This document shows, piece after piece, positions 50,276 to 62,807 of a DNA stretch of 64,000 nucleotides. This DNA comes from Arenicola marina (Eukaryota; Annelida; Polychaeta; Arenicolidae). A model generated the notes under the pieces. It saw only the letters and a list, made by a program, of their open reading frames with translations. It was not told where the DNA came from and searched no databases. The stretch lies in the NCBI GenBank assembly GCA_964019135.1, contig OZ025257.1, positions 14,907,971 to 14,971,970 of the forward strand, read 5' to 3'. Position 1 is the first letter of the stretch. The number at the start of each line of letters is the position of its first letter. The translations under genes and the position numbers were made by a program.

Positions 50276-53200
50276 TTGGCACAACGACATTGTTTTACAG
50301 CGGAACTGGTCGCACGTGGAGCAAATGTCATTTTTGGTACCATTGCAGAATTCGACCCATGAAAACAACGAACTTACCCTTGACATAGCAAACTATTTCT
50401 TTCCGAAGAGTAAATCAGCCAGACAATGAAATTCGAACGGCTCAGCAATGTGAAAGGATTGACTGTTCTATTAATGAAATATTATCTTAATAAACACAAT
50501 GGGACACTCAGCGGTCATCAGCTTGTCATTAGCTTGTGGCACCCAGCCTGCATCGAAGCATCTGGCACTCTTCCTTTATCAACATCTGGCACTCCGCCGT
50601 CTTTGCTCGCTATATAAAGGCAACCCTATATAAATACTGCCCCCCCCCCCAAAAAAAAAAACACTCCCAAAAACACTTTCATACTACCAGATTATTTACT
50701 AGGACACCGAATGCTCACAAGTGACGCAATTATTATTATAACTCCATCTGTGCGTATGGACCTTTTTCCTGACCATGCTCGAAATACATGTAGCATAAAA
50801 CGAGTCACGCCATTATGTGGAATATAATCCCTTTTACTCGACAAGCAAGGTACATCAAAGATCTATTAGTGGTCAAGTTTCATTATTGATTGATACCAAT
50901 GATAGTGGCCATCTCATTCCCTTTGTAACAATTGCGCATGGAAACTCACGAAGATATTTTACCTAATTTTCATTTTATGTGCAACAAATACCATGATATA
51001 CATGTACCAGTTATAACTAAATGTCCATAAATATGTCACAAGACAATAACATGGTTTATGGTCCAAAATATGGAACTATGATGGTCTAACGCATAAGCGT
51101 AGAAGATATCTTCTAAACAAGCTATGTTGCTTACCCTATTTCATGCTACAACCTGATAACAATACATGTATCTGTCACTGTTTTATGTCAGACCGGGCAT
51201 CTCAAAGGCCAAGAGTGCTTTAGTCTCTTGTTTCTGTCTAATAATAAATATTCCTTAAAATCGCCAGACCCAGACTACCGTAGACCTGCAGTGTGTTTAT
51301 GCGGTGTGCATGTGACGGATCCGGAATCCTGCCTTTTGGCTATTTATAGAAACGCTTTAGCACGCACTGGCTGGGTTACTCCGGCGGCCGGCCTCCAGGT
51401 GCCTGCACCTGCACAGCGCATGAATACGCAACGGTTTTATGGTACTCGGGCGCCTGGCCTCCCGGGGCCTTCAAACCGCTACGCATTACAGGCTCGCGCA
51501 GCTAGGCGGGCCGTTCATGTTCAATAACCAGAGGTGTGTGCTTGGTATGATGTCATGATGATCGTGTTAACTAGTACAATAGCGTTACATCAGAAGACCG
51601 CTAAAATCATGTAAATCATGTAATCCTAAAATCCTTTAATCTGACCCAAACAGCCCTTCGGCCTTTTCATTAGACAATCGTTGCCATAGTTACATGGCGT
51701 AGAACAATAATACATGACGTTACACACAAAAACATTGTGGTTATTGATTTAAATGGCCCGCCTAGCCTCCTAGTTGTCTAGCTAAGCGTGCCGTTTCTTG
51801 GTCACGATCTACTGTTTTTTTACTTATAAATATGCCGTAGAGAAGGCGACTGGCTCACAAGATTTGGGAAGGCTTGTAAGCGCTAAACATTTTTCTTCGA
51901 CCGTTGTATGCGAATTATGCCAAAGAAACAAGGAGACATGTTAACGCCCAGAACATATGTAAGGTAAACTAGAACTTAAATTCAACTTCTAACGAACAGA
52001 TATGGACGTTTCTGCTGCCCATACTTTTGGTTACGGGCCAGCGCATTGTTTAGCGTCACACAAGGAGGTTGTGTTGTTTTGTCAGGGGAAAAACAGTCAA
52101 ACTGTTACTGACGATTGTCGACACAACAGAGGATCAGGATGGGAATGATGTCAAACGCGTCCTTTGTTTGTCCTTTTTATAGTCCTTTTTTACACATCGG
52201 ATGGTCGTGACGGGTGACGGGTGACAGGGTGACAGGGTGACGGGGTGACGGGTGACGTTAGATTAACTGGGCAACTGTCCTGCCTGTTGTTACGCAGGAC
52301 AAACCGTTCATAGACCAACGTCACCGGTCACCCCGTCACCCGTCACCCGTCACCGTCACCCGTCACCCGTCACCGATGTGTAGAAAATAAAGACGAGATT
52401 GCGTCACCCGTAGGGTAAAAATGACGTAAAATGTAAAATCCGGACATGTCTTCGGTCCACTACAATTGCCTTGACATTAATAATTGACTTGACTGACTTT
52501 ATTTGTGACGTATTGAGCCCCTCAGATCTAGATTTGATACATCAGATACAGATTGACCCCTCATATCTATATTTGGCATATTTGATACCTCAGATCTATA
52601 TTGACCCCTCAGATCCGGCAGCTCTAAAACTGTCGCTATAGTGAGCATCTTCTCAATTGTTTGCCCCATCCCAAAATTAAAATCATTCTATAGTTTCTCC
52701 CAGGCTCAACGATCTCACTCGGTGGACAGCTAAAACCAAACGGTCTACATTTCTAGTTTCCACATCTCAACCATGCACATTAGTTTCATAGCAACTGAAT
52801 CATCCCAGCACCCCAGCTTGAACCCCCCTCCCCCCTTGCCCCGCCCCGCCCCCACAACAGTATGCCTACACTGGTATTCGCGGTCGCTGCCACCGCTCGC
52901 GACAGTCAACTTAATTATCCCACCACCCCGTCGCGCTTTGTTATGATATGATAGTACCCTTCACGGAGAAATTGAGACCATTTTCCCGCCAAAATACTGC
53001 CGTAGGATCCCATGTTAAAATTTGGGAATTTTTTGCAGAGGAACTATTGAGACGATTTTTAAAATTGAAATACCATATACAAGGTACCTATGAGCCGAAT
53101 ACGTGAATAATTTTGAGCGTCATTAAGTAAAAACTGGGAACGCTATTGCGATTTTGCCGATGTTGGGTCCTATATTTCAATGGTTAAGCGAATTTCGAAA

Positions 53201-53852
53201 AATTCCCGTGACCTTGACCTTTGACCTACACGGCCCATCTACGAACTTGGCCTGACGGTGGACCGTGGCATTGTCTGTGCAGAAGGAGGAGTCGATATCT
53301 CAAACTTTATAAAAAAAAATAAAAAAAATAAAAATTTCTAATTTTCAACTGCCTGTGGCACGAAAACTTTTCATCTCACGTCAAATCTGATGTCAGTGAC
53401 GCTTTAAGGAGTTGAGTATTTTGACACGAATTGCGGTTCTCTAGCTGCAATATTAAGAGAGCTAGAGTAGAAAAGGTGTTTTGGACGTATGACGTCATCG
53501 TGACGTTGACCTTCAAGTGTTATTGCCCATCTACGAACTTAGCCTGACGATTGCCTTTCCGCATCTTTCTGTGAATTTTGAAGTCGATATCTTAAGGCAT
53601 TCGAAAGATAATGCGCGCACAGACAAACAGACAGACGGACAGACAGACAGACCCACCGAACACACCGACAAAACAATTTTCGTCTTAACAAACGAACGAA
53701 GTGATAGATGCCGTAAAATCGAAAATTTTACGTCATAACAAACAAGCAAAGGACAAGAAAACAAGGGACAATGATGATGACGAAAAATCTATTTTGTGTT
53801 CACCAAACCGCGACTTTCTACGAGGATTAGTAATTGAAACCAAATTAGTAAT
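50276..53852. other. Segment of about 3.6 kb present only in copy B
   Basis: Copy A has about 31 bp in its place (near 27048). It contains a third copy of the hairpin element (about 51272-51500), an inverted copy of the 15455-15990 repeat (51515-51990), a palindromic minisatellite (52191-52382), and a TGACCTTTGACCT repeat with acagacagac tail (53205-53700). I recognise no gene in it. Confidence 0.75.
52191..52382. repeat. Palindromic minisatellite of GTGACGGG units
   Basis: Left arm: tacacatcgg, then runs of gtgacgggtgacgggtgaca. Right arm: caccgtcacccgtcacccgt, then caccgatgtgta. The arms are inverted copies about 60 bp long with a spacer of about 65 bp. A single hairpin or cruciform could form. 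The matching outer ends suggest a MITE with tandem repeats in its arms. Confidence 0.8.
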
Positions 53853-56800
53853 TTGGCGTCAAGGCGTGGCCCAGAAATTAGATCAGCGGCGTGGGTGAAC
53901 GGTATTACTAATGCCCCTTCACCTACAGTAAAAACCCGCAATTAAGACGGTGAACAGGACTGAGCGGGGTGGTCTCATTATCGAAACTTCCCCGATAACA
54001 ACTGTTAACAAAGTGTTTTCATCACTGAGATTAGCACTGACGCCAACACAATGCGGCGTGAGAGGCAGGGCGGGGTGGTGGGGGGTGGGGGGCGTAGATG
54101 GCGGTTATATAGTACGAAAACTAGTGCAGTCGCTGACGTCCTTGTATACGCATTCTGGTACTGAACTGTAAACATCTTCAGCATCAAGCCAGAATCAAGT
54201 CAGGTATAAATGAATGAAGCCCAACGGCTCGGCCAGTTTACAAGCAGTTAATTACTATTGCCATGCCTGTTGAGCGCAACTAGTGTTTAATAATATAAAC
54301 ATGCCACTAGCAATGCCATGTCCCTGATATAACAGATCAAACAACGATGTGTGTTACTGTCTTTGTACCCATCAATGTTGACCCACACACATACATCAGT
54401 CGGCAAGAGGTTCATACGTATTCTTCAATCTGTAAAATAAACATTTCGCTATCAAAAAAAGACAGAGCCCGCGGCCGTGTCCCTGGTGTAACCCATCGGT
54501 CTCTGTACACATCAATGTCCACAAGTGCATTCATGGTCTCGCGTCACAAGAAAGCGGTTACTCTTTGTCTTAGGACTCGTGACACACGGACACTCATTGG
54601 AGAAAAACAGAAACTTCGGTGGTCGCATTTGCGGGGTTGAATTCCATTGAAATTGATTGATTGGGTCTGGTCTTGGTGGTCTTAATGTCGGATTAGCGGG
54701 GTGGTCGCATTAAACGTTAACAGGCCAATGCTAAATTATAGGCAAAAATTCGGGACTGGGAAAAAGTGGTCTTGATGGCGGTCACATTACGGGGTGGTCT
54801 TAAAGCGGGGTTTCACTGTACCTTTAAACTCATGGTGAGGTGGAACTGCACTATGTGCTCCAGTAACATTAACAATTTCGATGTAATTTAACGAACACAT
54901 CCACCCTGCGCTAAAAAGGTACACACGCCAGTTGTCACTTGATATACCGTTCAACGTCAAATGAACCGGAAGTCATTATAACGTATAATAACATAGCAAT
55001 AGCCTAAGCATAACTGTGATGCGATACATTGCGCCATCAGCGGACAATATGCACGCTGTAGGCGTTATGTATGGTTAGGGTTAGGGTTAGGGTTGGGCTA
55101 GGGCAACGTGCGCACCGCTGGCCCTACTTTGAGCAATTGCACACTGTATTAACCAATATTAACGGGATTAGAGATCAGCCCGTGGTTTGGGACCGTGACG
55201 TCATCATGACGTCACGTGAAGCATCTTCCTCCCGCCAATTTTAATGTCCTGATAGAGCGCAAGTGAATGTGCATTTTTGAAGTCAAGAGCGTTTTTCTTA
55301 AATCAATATTCATGACCCTATGAATTTTACCTTTAATTTAATAAGACGTCATCGTGATGTCACATGACGTCATTTGACGGTCAGGAAAATTTTTAGGATG
55401 GCATATATTTCTGTTATATATCTACTTACGAATTCAGATGATGATGGTTATTACCAAAGTAGCTGAACATGAAGCGAGCCCAACCTTTCGTTTAACCACG
55501 TTATCTATGACGTCCTATTTGATGCATACATATGGCCTGCGCCAAAATAGTTACTTGCGGCACAAGTTGTCCCTGAGGACGACACTTAACTTTGTTGCCA
55601 TGGAAACAATTGCAATATTGAGATCGCCGTGTTTTTCTTATAACTTGCTTTGCAATGATAGTACCTCACTGTGTGGTGAAGGAGACTGAAATAGCTTGAG
55701 CGAAAGCAGGTCATATTCACTCAAGTTCGGTTTCCCCCATAGGACCCCATGTTAAACGATTTCGACTATATATCAAAAAGTAATATGGCTATGGCACCAT
55801 GTTCACAGATTATGACTCAGCTTAGTATTATCCATCCAGAGCTGCTAGCATTGAGTGATGGCTTGAATAGGACGCCCGTGGGAGCCACTGCTGATGCCAC
55901 AAAGCCGTATCTTTCACCATTGGCCAAATTTCAAAAATATCCTGTGACGCCACGTTTTGCTTCAATTGCATATGGTAAGCACTGTGGCTACTAGGTATCA
56001 TGTTGAACTAATGAAAAAAGCTCGGTGTTGTTTGCTGCTGCCACTTGTGAAATACGCGACAAAACATTTTTCCCGGCCTGAGAGAATCAGGGCTTTAACA
56101 TGGGAAGTCCTATAGAAAAATGCCGTCGGCCCTGAAACCGGAAGCAAGATAGGAACGTATCGTTTTTAATTTGCAGCTATACTAGGAACTACTTTCCCTA
56201 AAATATAACGCCAGTCGCGCATTTTTAGGATTTTTTTGCCGATTTTCAACGATCTTTTGTAAGTACCAAAAGTGACGTCATGGTGACGTCACGTGAGGCA
56301 TCGGAAAATTCTAAAATTCAATAAAAGTCATCTCAATTAATATTTCTATGACATATTAGAACATGATAGCGAGACCTTAAAAAATAAATGTGTCAAAAGG
56401 CGAAAAAAATTGACAGAAGTCATTTAGTTCATTTTCTGCAAAACTTATGACCTATGACCTTATAAGCACATTCTGAAACGTATCCGATACCTCTAGCTTC
56501 AGTATGAACGGATATATATGCAATCTTATTTTTTGTTTTCTTAAATCGCCGAGACCTTGACCTTTAACCTTTTGACCTGGGTGACGAGCATGTTCTGGCC
56601 CTACCGCGTAGCTATGACATTGTGAAGACTGCAAATCGATAAAAATAGCCGTTAGAACGCAATGAGACTTTAAACTTGAAAACGAGTGAAAACGAATATA
56701 CAAGCAAACAAACAAGCAAACAAACAAACAAGAGATATTCGGCCATAGGTCGAGGACGAAAATCCATAAGTACTTTTGGAAGCTGTAATAATGGCGACGT

Positions 56801-58349
56801 GACGAGTCGTCAGGGCCAATTTCGGCTGAAGGGCCTTTTAAGCGCAATTTGGGCTAAATACTGCCTTCAACAGGCAGTGTGGGCACTGTAGGCGGAGCTT
56901 AAATGAACATCCAGTTTGAAGCCAAGAGCGCTTCTCTTGAAGCATTATTAACGGTACTTTCGTATCTTTTATTTATTATGTCTTCGTGACGTCATTTGAC
57001 GGTCACGACAATATTCGCGATGGCTTCTATTTTGCTAAATATACCTACTTATGAACTCACGGGTGAACTCATGAACTTATGGGTGATGTTAGCTATTGCC
57101 AAATTAGTTGAACATCAAGCTGGCCCAATCTTTCGTAGGAGAATGTTACCTATGACGTTGACGCACACTTATCACCCTCGCCATAAGGTGTCTCTGAAGA
57201 CGACGTGCAACGTAAAATACACCGGAAGCCACCCTACCGTATAATAGATGATAGTCCCGCGCATATGCGAAACAATCGCGCATGTTGTGATAAAAGCATG
57301 AATTTGGCACACATGTCCGAAATTCCACCATGGCTAATCAAATTGAGCTATAGTGTCAAATCAGATTTGACACCTGACGTCTATGGCGGCAATTTCCATA
57401 GTATCTTGGAAATTGACAAGGACAAATATAACACTGTTATTCTGATGTCTATCCATAGCTTTGCAGGTTCGAAGTATGCCACATGAACCATTATGGATGA
57501 CTTCTTTCTCTGTAGCCTAAACCCTGTATCTACAGCCTAAACATCCTCACTCAGAAGGTTCTGCCTTGTCACCAGAGAGTTTCTCCAATTGGCTGGGATG
57601 GCGTTCTACTTGTAGTTACCCCATTACATTTACTCGTAGTGATGGCGGGCGCGGATGATTCTCAATGAGAGGGTAAGTCTTTCAGGTTTCCGTTGCGAAC
57701 TTGACACGCATTTTTGCGAGCAAAGCTACGAGATACGAGCGAAATGAACCTAGATCTCGAAATCTGTAACCTATTGTTTGTAGATCTGTGACCACGGAAC
57801 ATATGGTTATCCTCACAATGACGCCCCTGCACCTTTTAGAAATCCAGGTATTGTGTATTATTGTTAAAATAGACGTCATTATGGCAAACTAAATACGCCT
57901 TGCTCTTGAAGACAAGTTGTTGAATTCTTTGACCACGAAAACCAATACATAAAGTTAAATAGAGTGATCCCACTTCGTTTTGGAGATGTTGTGTACTGTT
58001 ACAGACCGTATCCGCCATCTTGGAAAAATGGCAGATGCGTTGCCCCAACTTACACAATAGCACTTCTTTATTTCCCAAAAAGTATACATAAACATAAAAA
58101 TCATCAGTGTTAATTTTCAAATATTGAGTATTTTCGTGGTCTTGTCCGCCATTTTGAAGAAAAAAAAACCCGTTGCAACAGGATATTCAATTATTATTGT
58201 CTTTCGAATTCAGTGACCCCGAAAAAATATGTACAGGTATCAAAATAATAGTTCTATCCCTGTTGTTTTCAAGATATTCAGTATTTTGCTGGCCTGGTTC
58301 GTCATATTGGAAAATGGCGGAGGCATTGTGTTCTTTTTTTTCGTTCAGG

Positions 58350-58745
58350 GGCCTGAGCTAGCTCAGGAGGCTAGCTCAGTCCCAGGCTACTAGTCCATAT
58401 CGCTGGCCCAGGGCACCAGCCGAGGCCCCTAAACCAGGCCTAGCCCTGGCCGCTAGTCCAGGCTGCTGGCTCTGGGCGCTACCCCGGTAAGCTACCCTAG
58501 GTTGCTAGCCTAAGCCGCTAGCGCAGGTTTGCCCCAGTATGCTAACCCAGGTTTAGCCCAGTATGCTAACCCAGGCCGCTAGCCAGGGCGCCAACCCAGG
58601 CGGCTAGCCAGGGCATCAATCTAGGCCTTGCCAAGGCCGCTACCTCAGGCCGCTAGCCCAGGCCCCTGGCCCAGGCAGCTTTGCCCAGGCTGCTAGGCCA
58701 GGTCGCTAGCTTAAACCGTTAGCCCAAGCTCCTAGCCCAGGCTGA
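58350..58745 (+). repeat. Degenerate GC-rich array of ccaggccgctagccc-like units
   Basis: About 20 imperfect short units centred on gctagc and ccagg. Confidence 0.75.
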
Positions 58746-59885
58746 CCGAGGAAGCATTGTGTTAGGGAGGCGGGGCATGGGGTTGACCAAGCGAGTATTG
58801 TCTTGGGGGGCAGGGGGCATGGGGCTGACCGAGGGAGTATTGTCATGGGGGAAGGGGGCATTGGGCTAACCGAGGGAGTATTGTCTCGGGGGAAAGGGGG
58901 CATTGGGCTGATCGAGGGAGTATTGTCATGGGGGGCAGGGGACATGGGGCTGACCGAGGAAGTATTGTCATGTAGAGGGAGGGGGCATGGGGCTGATGGA
59001 GGGAGTATTGCCATGCTTGAGGAGGAGGAATGGGCTGACCGAGGGAGTTGTCTCTGGGGGGGGATTGGGAATGGGGCTGACCGAAGGAGTGTTGTCTCGA
59101 GGGGGGGGGGGGTGCTGCCCGAGGGTGTATTGTCTTGGGGATGGGGCAGACCGAGGGAGTATTGTCATGGAGGGAGGGGGCATGGGGCTGACCGAAGAAG
59201 TATTGTCATGAGGAGGGAGGAGGCGTCGGGCTGACCGAGGGAGTATTGTCAAAAGAGGGCATGGGGCTAACCCAGGGAGTATATTCTTGGGGGGTGGGGC
59301 GGGATGAAGCATGGGGATGATCGAGGGAGTATTGTCATGTGGGGAGGGGGCATGGGGCTGACCGAGGAAGTATTGTCATGTGGAGGGGGGCGGGGGGCAT
59401 GGGGCTGACCGAGGAAGTATTTTCATGTGGAGGGAGGCGTTATGGGGCTGACCGAGGGCGTATAGCCGTGGGGGGTGGGGCGGGATGAAGCATGGGGCTG
59501 ATCGAGGGATTATTGTCTTGGAGGGCGGGGGCCTGGGCCCTAATCGAGGGAGTATTACCATGAGGGAGGAGGGGGAATGGGGCTGACCGAGGGAGTATTG
59601 TCTTGGGGGGGGGGGGCGCATCGGTCTGCCCGAGGGTTTATTGTCGTGGGGATGGGGGGCATGGGGTTGACCCAGGGAGTATAGCCTAAGGGGGTGGGCG
59701 GGATGAAGCATGGGGCTGATTGTCAGGAGTATTGTCATGGGGGAAGGGGGCATAGGGCTGACTGAGGGAGTATTGCCATGAGGGAGGAGGGGCGTGGGGC
59801 TGATCGAGGGAGCATAGCCTTGGGGGGCGGGGGGGTGGTATGAGGCATGGGGCTGATCGAGGGAGTATTGTCATGAAGAGGACAG
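58745..59885 (+). repeat. 36-40 bp G-rich minisatellite
   Basis: About 28 units of ggcatggggctgaccgaggg then agtattgtcatggggg with variable G runs. An isolated unit reappears at 60175-60250. Confidence 0.9.
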
Positions 59886-62111
59886 GGTGCTTGTCAAAGG
59901 GGAGGGAAGTGGCGGTAGGAAGCATTGTGTGTGTGTGGGGGGGGGCACGGTCTGTGAGGGAATTGTGGGGATTTGCCGGGGGGGGGGGGTAGTTGTCCGG
60001 GGATAATTCAGCCGGTAGGGAGGGCGTCTTTAAGACACAGATTGACAGATTGCAGATAGGCAGATTGCAGATCAGCAGATTGCAGATCGGCAAATTGCAG
60101 TTTCAGGCAATTATTCGTTAATTCAGTCCACTAATGGAATACCATGTCACCCATATGTACTCTAACATACCAGATACCATGGGGCTGACCGCAGGAGTAT
60201 TGACATGAGGGGGGGAGGGGGCGTGGAGCTGACGGAGGGAGTATTGTTTGGGTTTTCCCAAAAGACATATCGTTGTGTGGTTATGCCCTTCGCTTTGCCG
60301 TCTGTCTGTGATAGTACTGTGGCCCATAGGTACAACGGTGGCGCTGAGGGTATTTCTTCGCTCCGCGAGGTGAAACGGCTCCGCGGAGGTCTAGCGAAAT
60401 GTACCGCGCGGAGCGGAGAAATAGACTGCGCGGAGCGAAGCGGCGCGGGTGTGGGGAATGAGCAGAGAGGAATGCATTAACACTGGTTGGTGTGGGTGGG
60501 TGAGGGGGGGGGGGGCGGAGGAGCAGGAGTCCGTGAGGCTGGTGGGTGGCTGCGGGGGCGATTCGTTTGGAACTCTTTGTACACAATATCAATGCGCTGA
60601 ATTTGTGTGCTACCTGCTTCCCTCCCCCCCTACGACTGCGCCTGATCGCCTCCCCCGATAAATCACATCACAATATATAAACAACACGGTGCTTTATCGC
60701 GAACGGCTCACTCACTGCCCTCCCTCACTGCCCGCCCGCACTTTAACATGAGAATGCCCGTAAGGAATGTTTGGCACTCTAGCGGGAAAAGTAAAATAGA
60801 AAGTATCTTTTTTTAACTAAGAAACAACTAGGCGGTAAAATTAGACGTCCTGTGACCCGAATCCGATCTCTCTGTTTCCAATATTAATTATACAGTGAAT
60901 ATTCTTCGTATTTAAATATTTTATTTTTTTGACGTCATGTGACGTCATTGACGGCGAACTTTTCTTCGGGAACTGGGTCATACCGACTCCATTAATACAT
61001 CTTTGGAGGTTGACGACGATTGAGAAAGTTAAAGTGGGAAAACAACGTGCATCTAGTTTGAAAATAAGGACAAGGTAAACTATGACGTAATTTTGCGCGA
61101 AACTTCTTCCTACGCGCAAAAAAATGATCTATATTAAAATTGTTTCCCCTAATCAGTGGAACATTTTAACGCTAGTCGCATCTCTTTAGGACACATATGA
61201 AGAAAGCCTTAGCACTTTTACGTTTTTCCTTTAACCGGACGGCCTTGACCTTTGACCTTTGACATTGGAAAGTCCATGACTTGAAAATTGTAGAGGTTCG
61301 GACATGCCACATTTCCATAAGTATTGGTGAACGATAGCTGTTGTCGTTAGGGCAGGAGAGGGTACGAAAGAAATGCAATCAAACAAACATTGTTGTTCAA
61401 AAAATCGTCCTTCCGACATAAGACGACATATCTACGATATTTCGTCTTAACAGACACGACCGACCAACCGACATATGATGAACATTTTCAATTTTCAAAA
61501 ATAATTATCCATGTAACGCTAACGAATTAACAGTGTACTTGATTTATCTTATGAACAGGTCTCACCAACATTGAAATGAAGATCGTCGGTGAGAGCGAAA
61601 ACATGCCAAGATTCAGACGCTAGGAGCACAGCATTGGTGTTTTCAAGCAAAGAATGCCTTATGCGACTCACCCGCTACCTGGCAGCTTGACCCTGTTGAG
61701 TGCAGTAAATCTCTGTGGTTATCTAATGTGTCTTTGTGGGGCTCTAATTAACCCTTGTGGGGTCCGTTGATCTCTGTGGGAGCCAGATGATCTCTGCAGG
61801 GTCTAGTTGATTTTGAGTTTGAGACGTAACGTAATTAGTCTTTCCGGTGGTCTCAATAATCTCTGTTGGGTCTAATTGATCTTTGTGAGAGTCTAAGTGA
61901 TCCCCTGGAATACCACTGTACTGTGACACCACGTGACTCAGACGTCCAGCCATCTGGCGGGTTGATTACGTATATTGGACCCGCTAAAATCCATACGTAA
62001 GTTACGCGGGGTTAATTAACACTATCCCTAATGCGCTAGTTATAATCTAAACATGGCGCTACGCAGATCTACTTCATGCTAAGTAACACATCTTTAAAAG
62101 GTTCTACTGCG

Positions 62112-62807
62112 TTAAGGGGGTTTGACGAGCGCCAAGTAGTGTTTGTGAATACGGTCGCAAAAATTTAGGTACAAAAGTATTCTGGCAAACGTGTTTTGAA
62201 ATATGTAGACCGCCACTGGTGGAGAGGACACATTTCTTAATGCCGATTTGATGATAATCTGAAGGAGTACCGGTAGCCATGACAGATACAGGAGGCTTAA
62301 AATGATGCCCAGTGTGTAGATACCCCGGTTGTGATGCGCCATGTGTTGGCCAACGGCTGCCAGCTGGTCGTGGATCTGACACACACTTGTCCCCATCAGA
62401 CCGGCCGCCAAGACGCAGACAACACGAACCTTACACGACGTCGTGAACAAGATGTGCACGATCTCCGACAAGACGACCCCGATTGACGTCAGCAGATCTG
62501 AAGACGACAAGCTGACGAGAAATAAGTTTTGGATTGTTCTGACAGCCGCGAACTTGATGAAGGCAGCTAGGACGAAACTGTTTGCGATAAATATGAAAAC
62601 GGCTATCGACACGTGTAAAATACTGAACACATACTCCAGCGATTTGAGGGGACTGCTGTCAATGGGTAAAGGGGACACAGTTGTTGGGTTTTCTTCCCTT
62701 GACGCATCAAAGATAGTGACGTCAATAGGCGCTGTAGCTGACCACGTGATCAACACTCTGTCACTTCTCACCGTTTCATCAAGGATTACACCCATCTTGA
62801 CGGCCAA
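62112..62807 (-). pseudogene. Class A GPCR-like ORF lacking TM4-TM5, probably degenerate
   Basis: An uninterrupted 231-codon frame on the - strand looks like a rhodopsin-family receptor with its middle missing. TM1 is at about residues 57-84 with the conserved Asn at 76. TM2 is at about 91-117 with SSSDLL, Asp104 fitting the conserved TM2 Asp. Cys125 fits the start of TM3. The frame then passes from the middle of TM3 straight to a TM6-like segment (about 161-187) with SWLP, where receptors usually have CWxP. A TM7-like start follows (FARILLYLNFC), where the usual NPxxY is lost. No DRY motif, TM4 or TM5 is present. I infer a pseudogene with internal deletions; the alternative is an exon of a spliced receptor. 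It is convergent with gene 4. The ligand cannot be guessed. Confidence 0.55.

Larger units (their letters stand above)
56732..61452. other. Segment of about 4.7 kb present only in copy B
   Basis: Both edges lie in copies of the TGACCTTTGACC/CGACCGAC repeat; copy A has a single fused repeat (29715-29935). Inside are a TGACGTCA repeat, AT-rich DNA, two GC-rich arrays (58350-58745 and 58745-59885) and a cluster of CTCCGCG/CGCGGAG motifs at 60355-60440. I recognise no gene in it. Confidence 0.7.
31252..62440 (+). repeat. Large direct duplication, copy B
   Basis: This is the counterpart of 6862-30852. It is about 7 kb longer because of two extra segments (about 50276-53852 and 56732-61452) and a larger 30 bp satellite. 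It lacks the MITE found at 15129-15439 and has a much shorter 22 bp satellite. Beyond about 62440 the GPCR remnant continues into single-copy sequence. Confidence 0.9.

Noticed and set aside
58706..60093. Pro-rich frames of 74-143 codons on both strands
   Set aside because: They are shadows of the 36-40 bp G-rich minisatellite.
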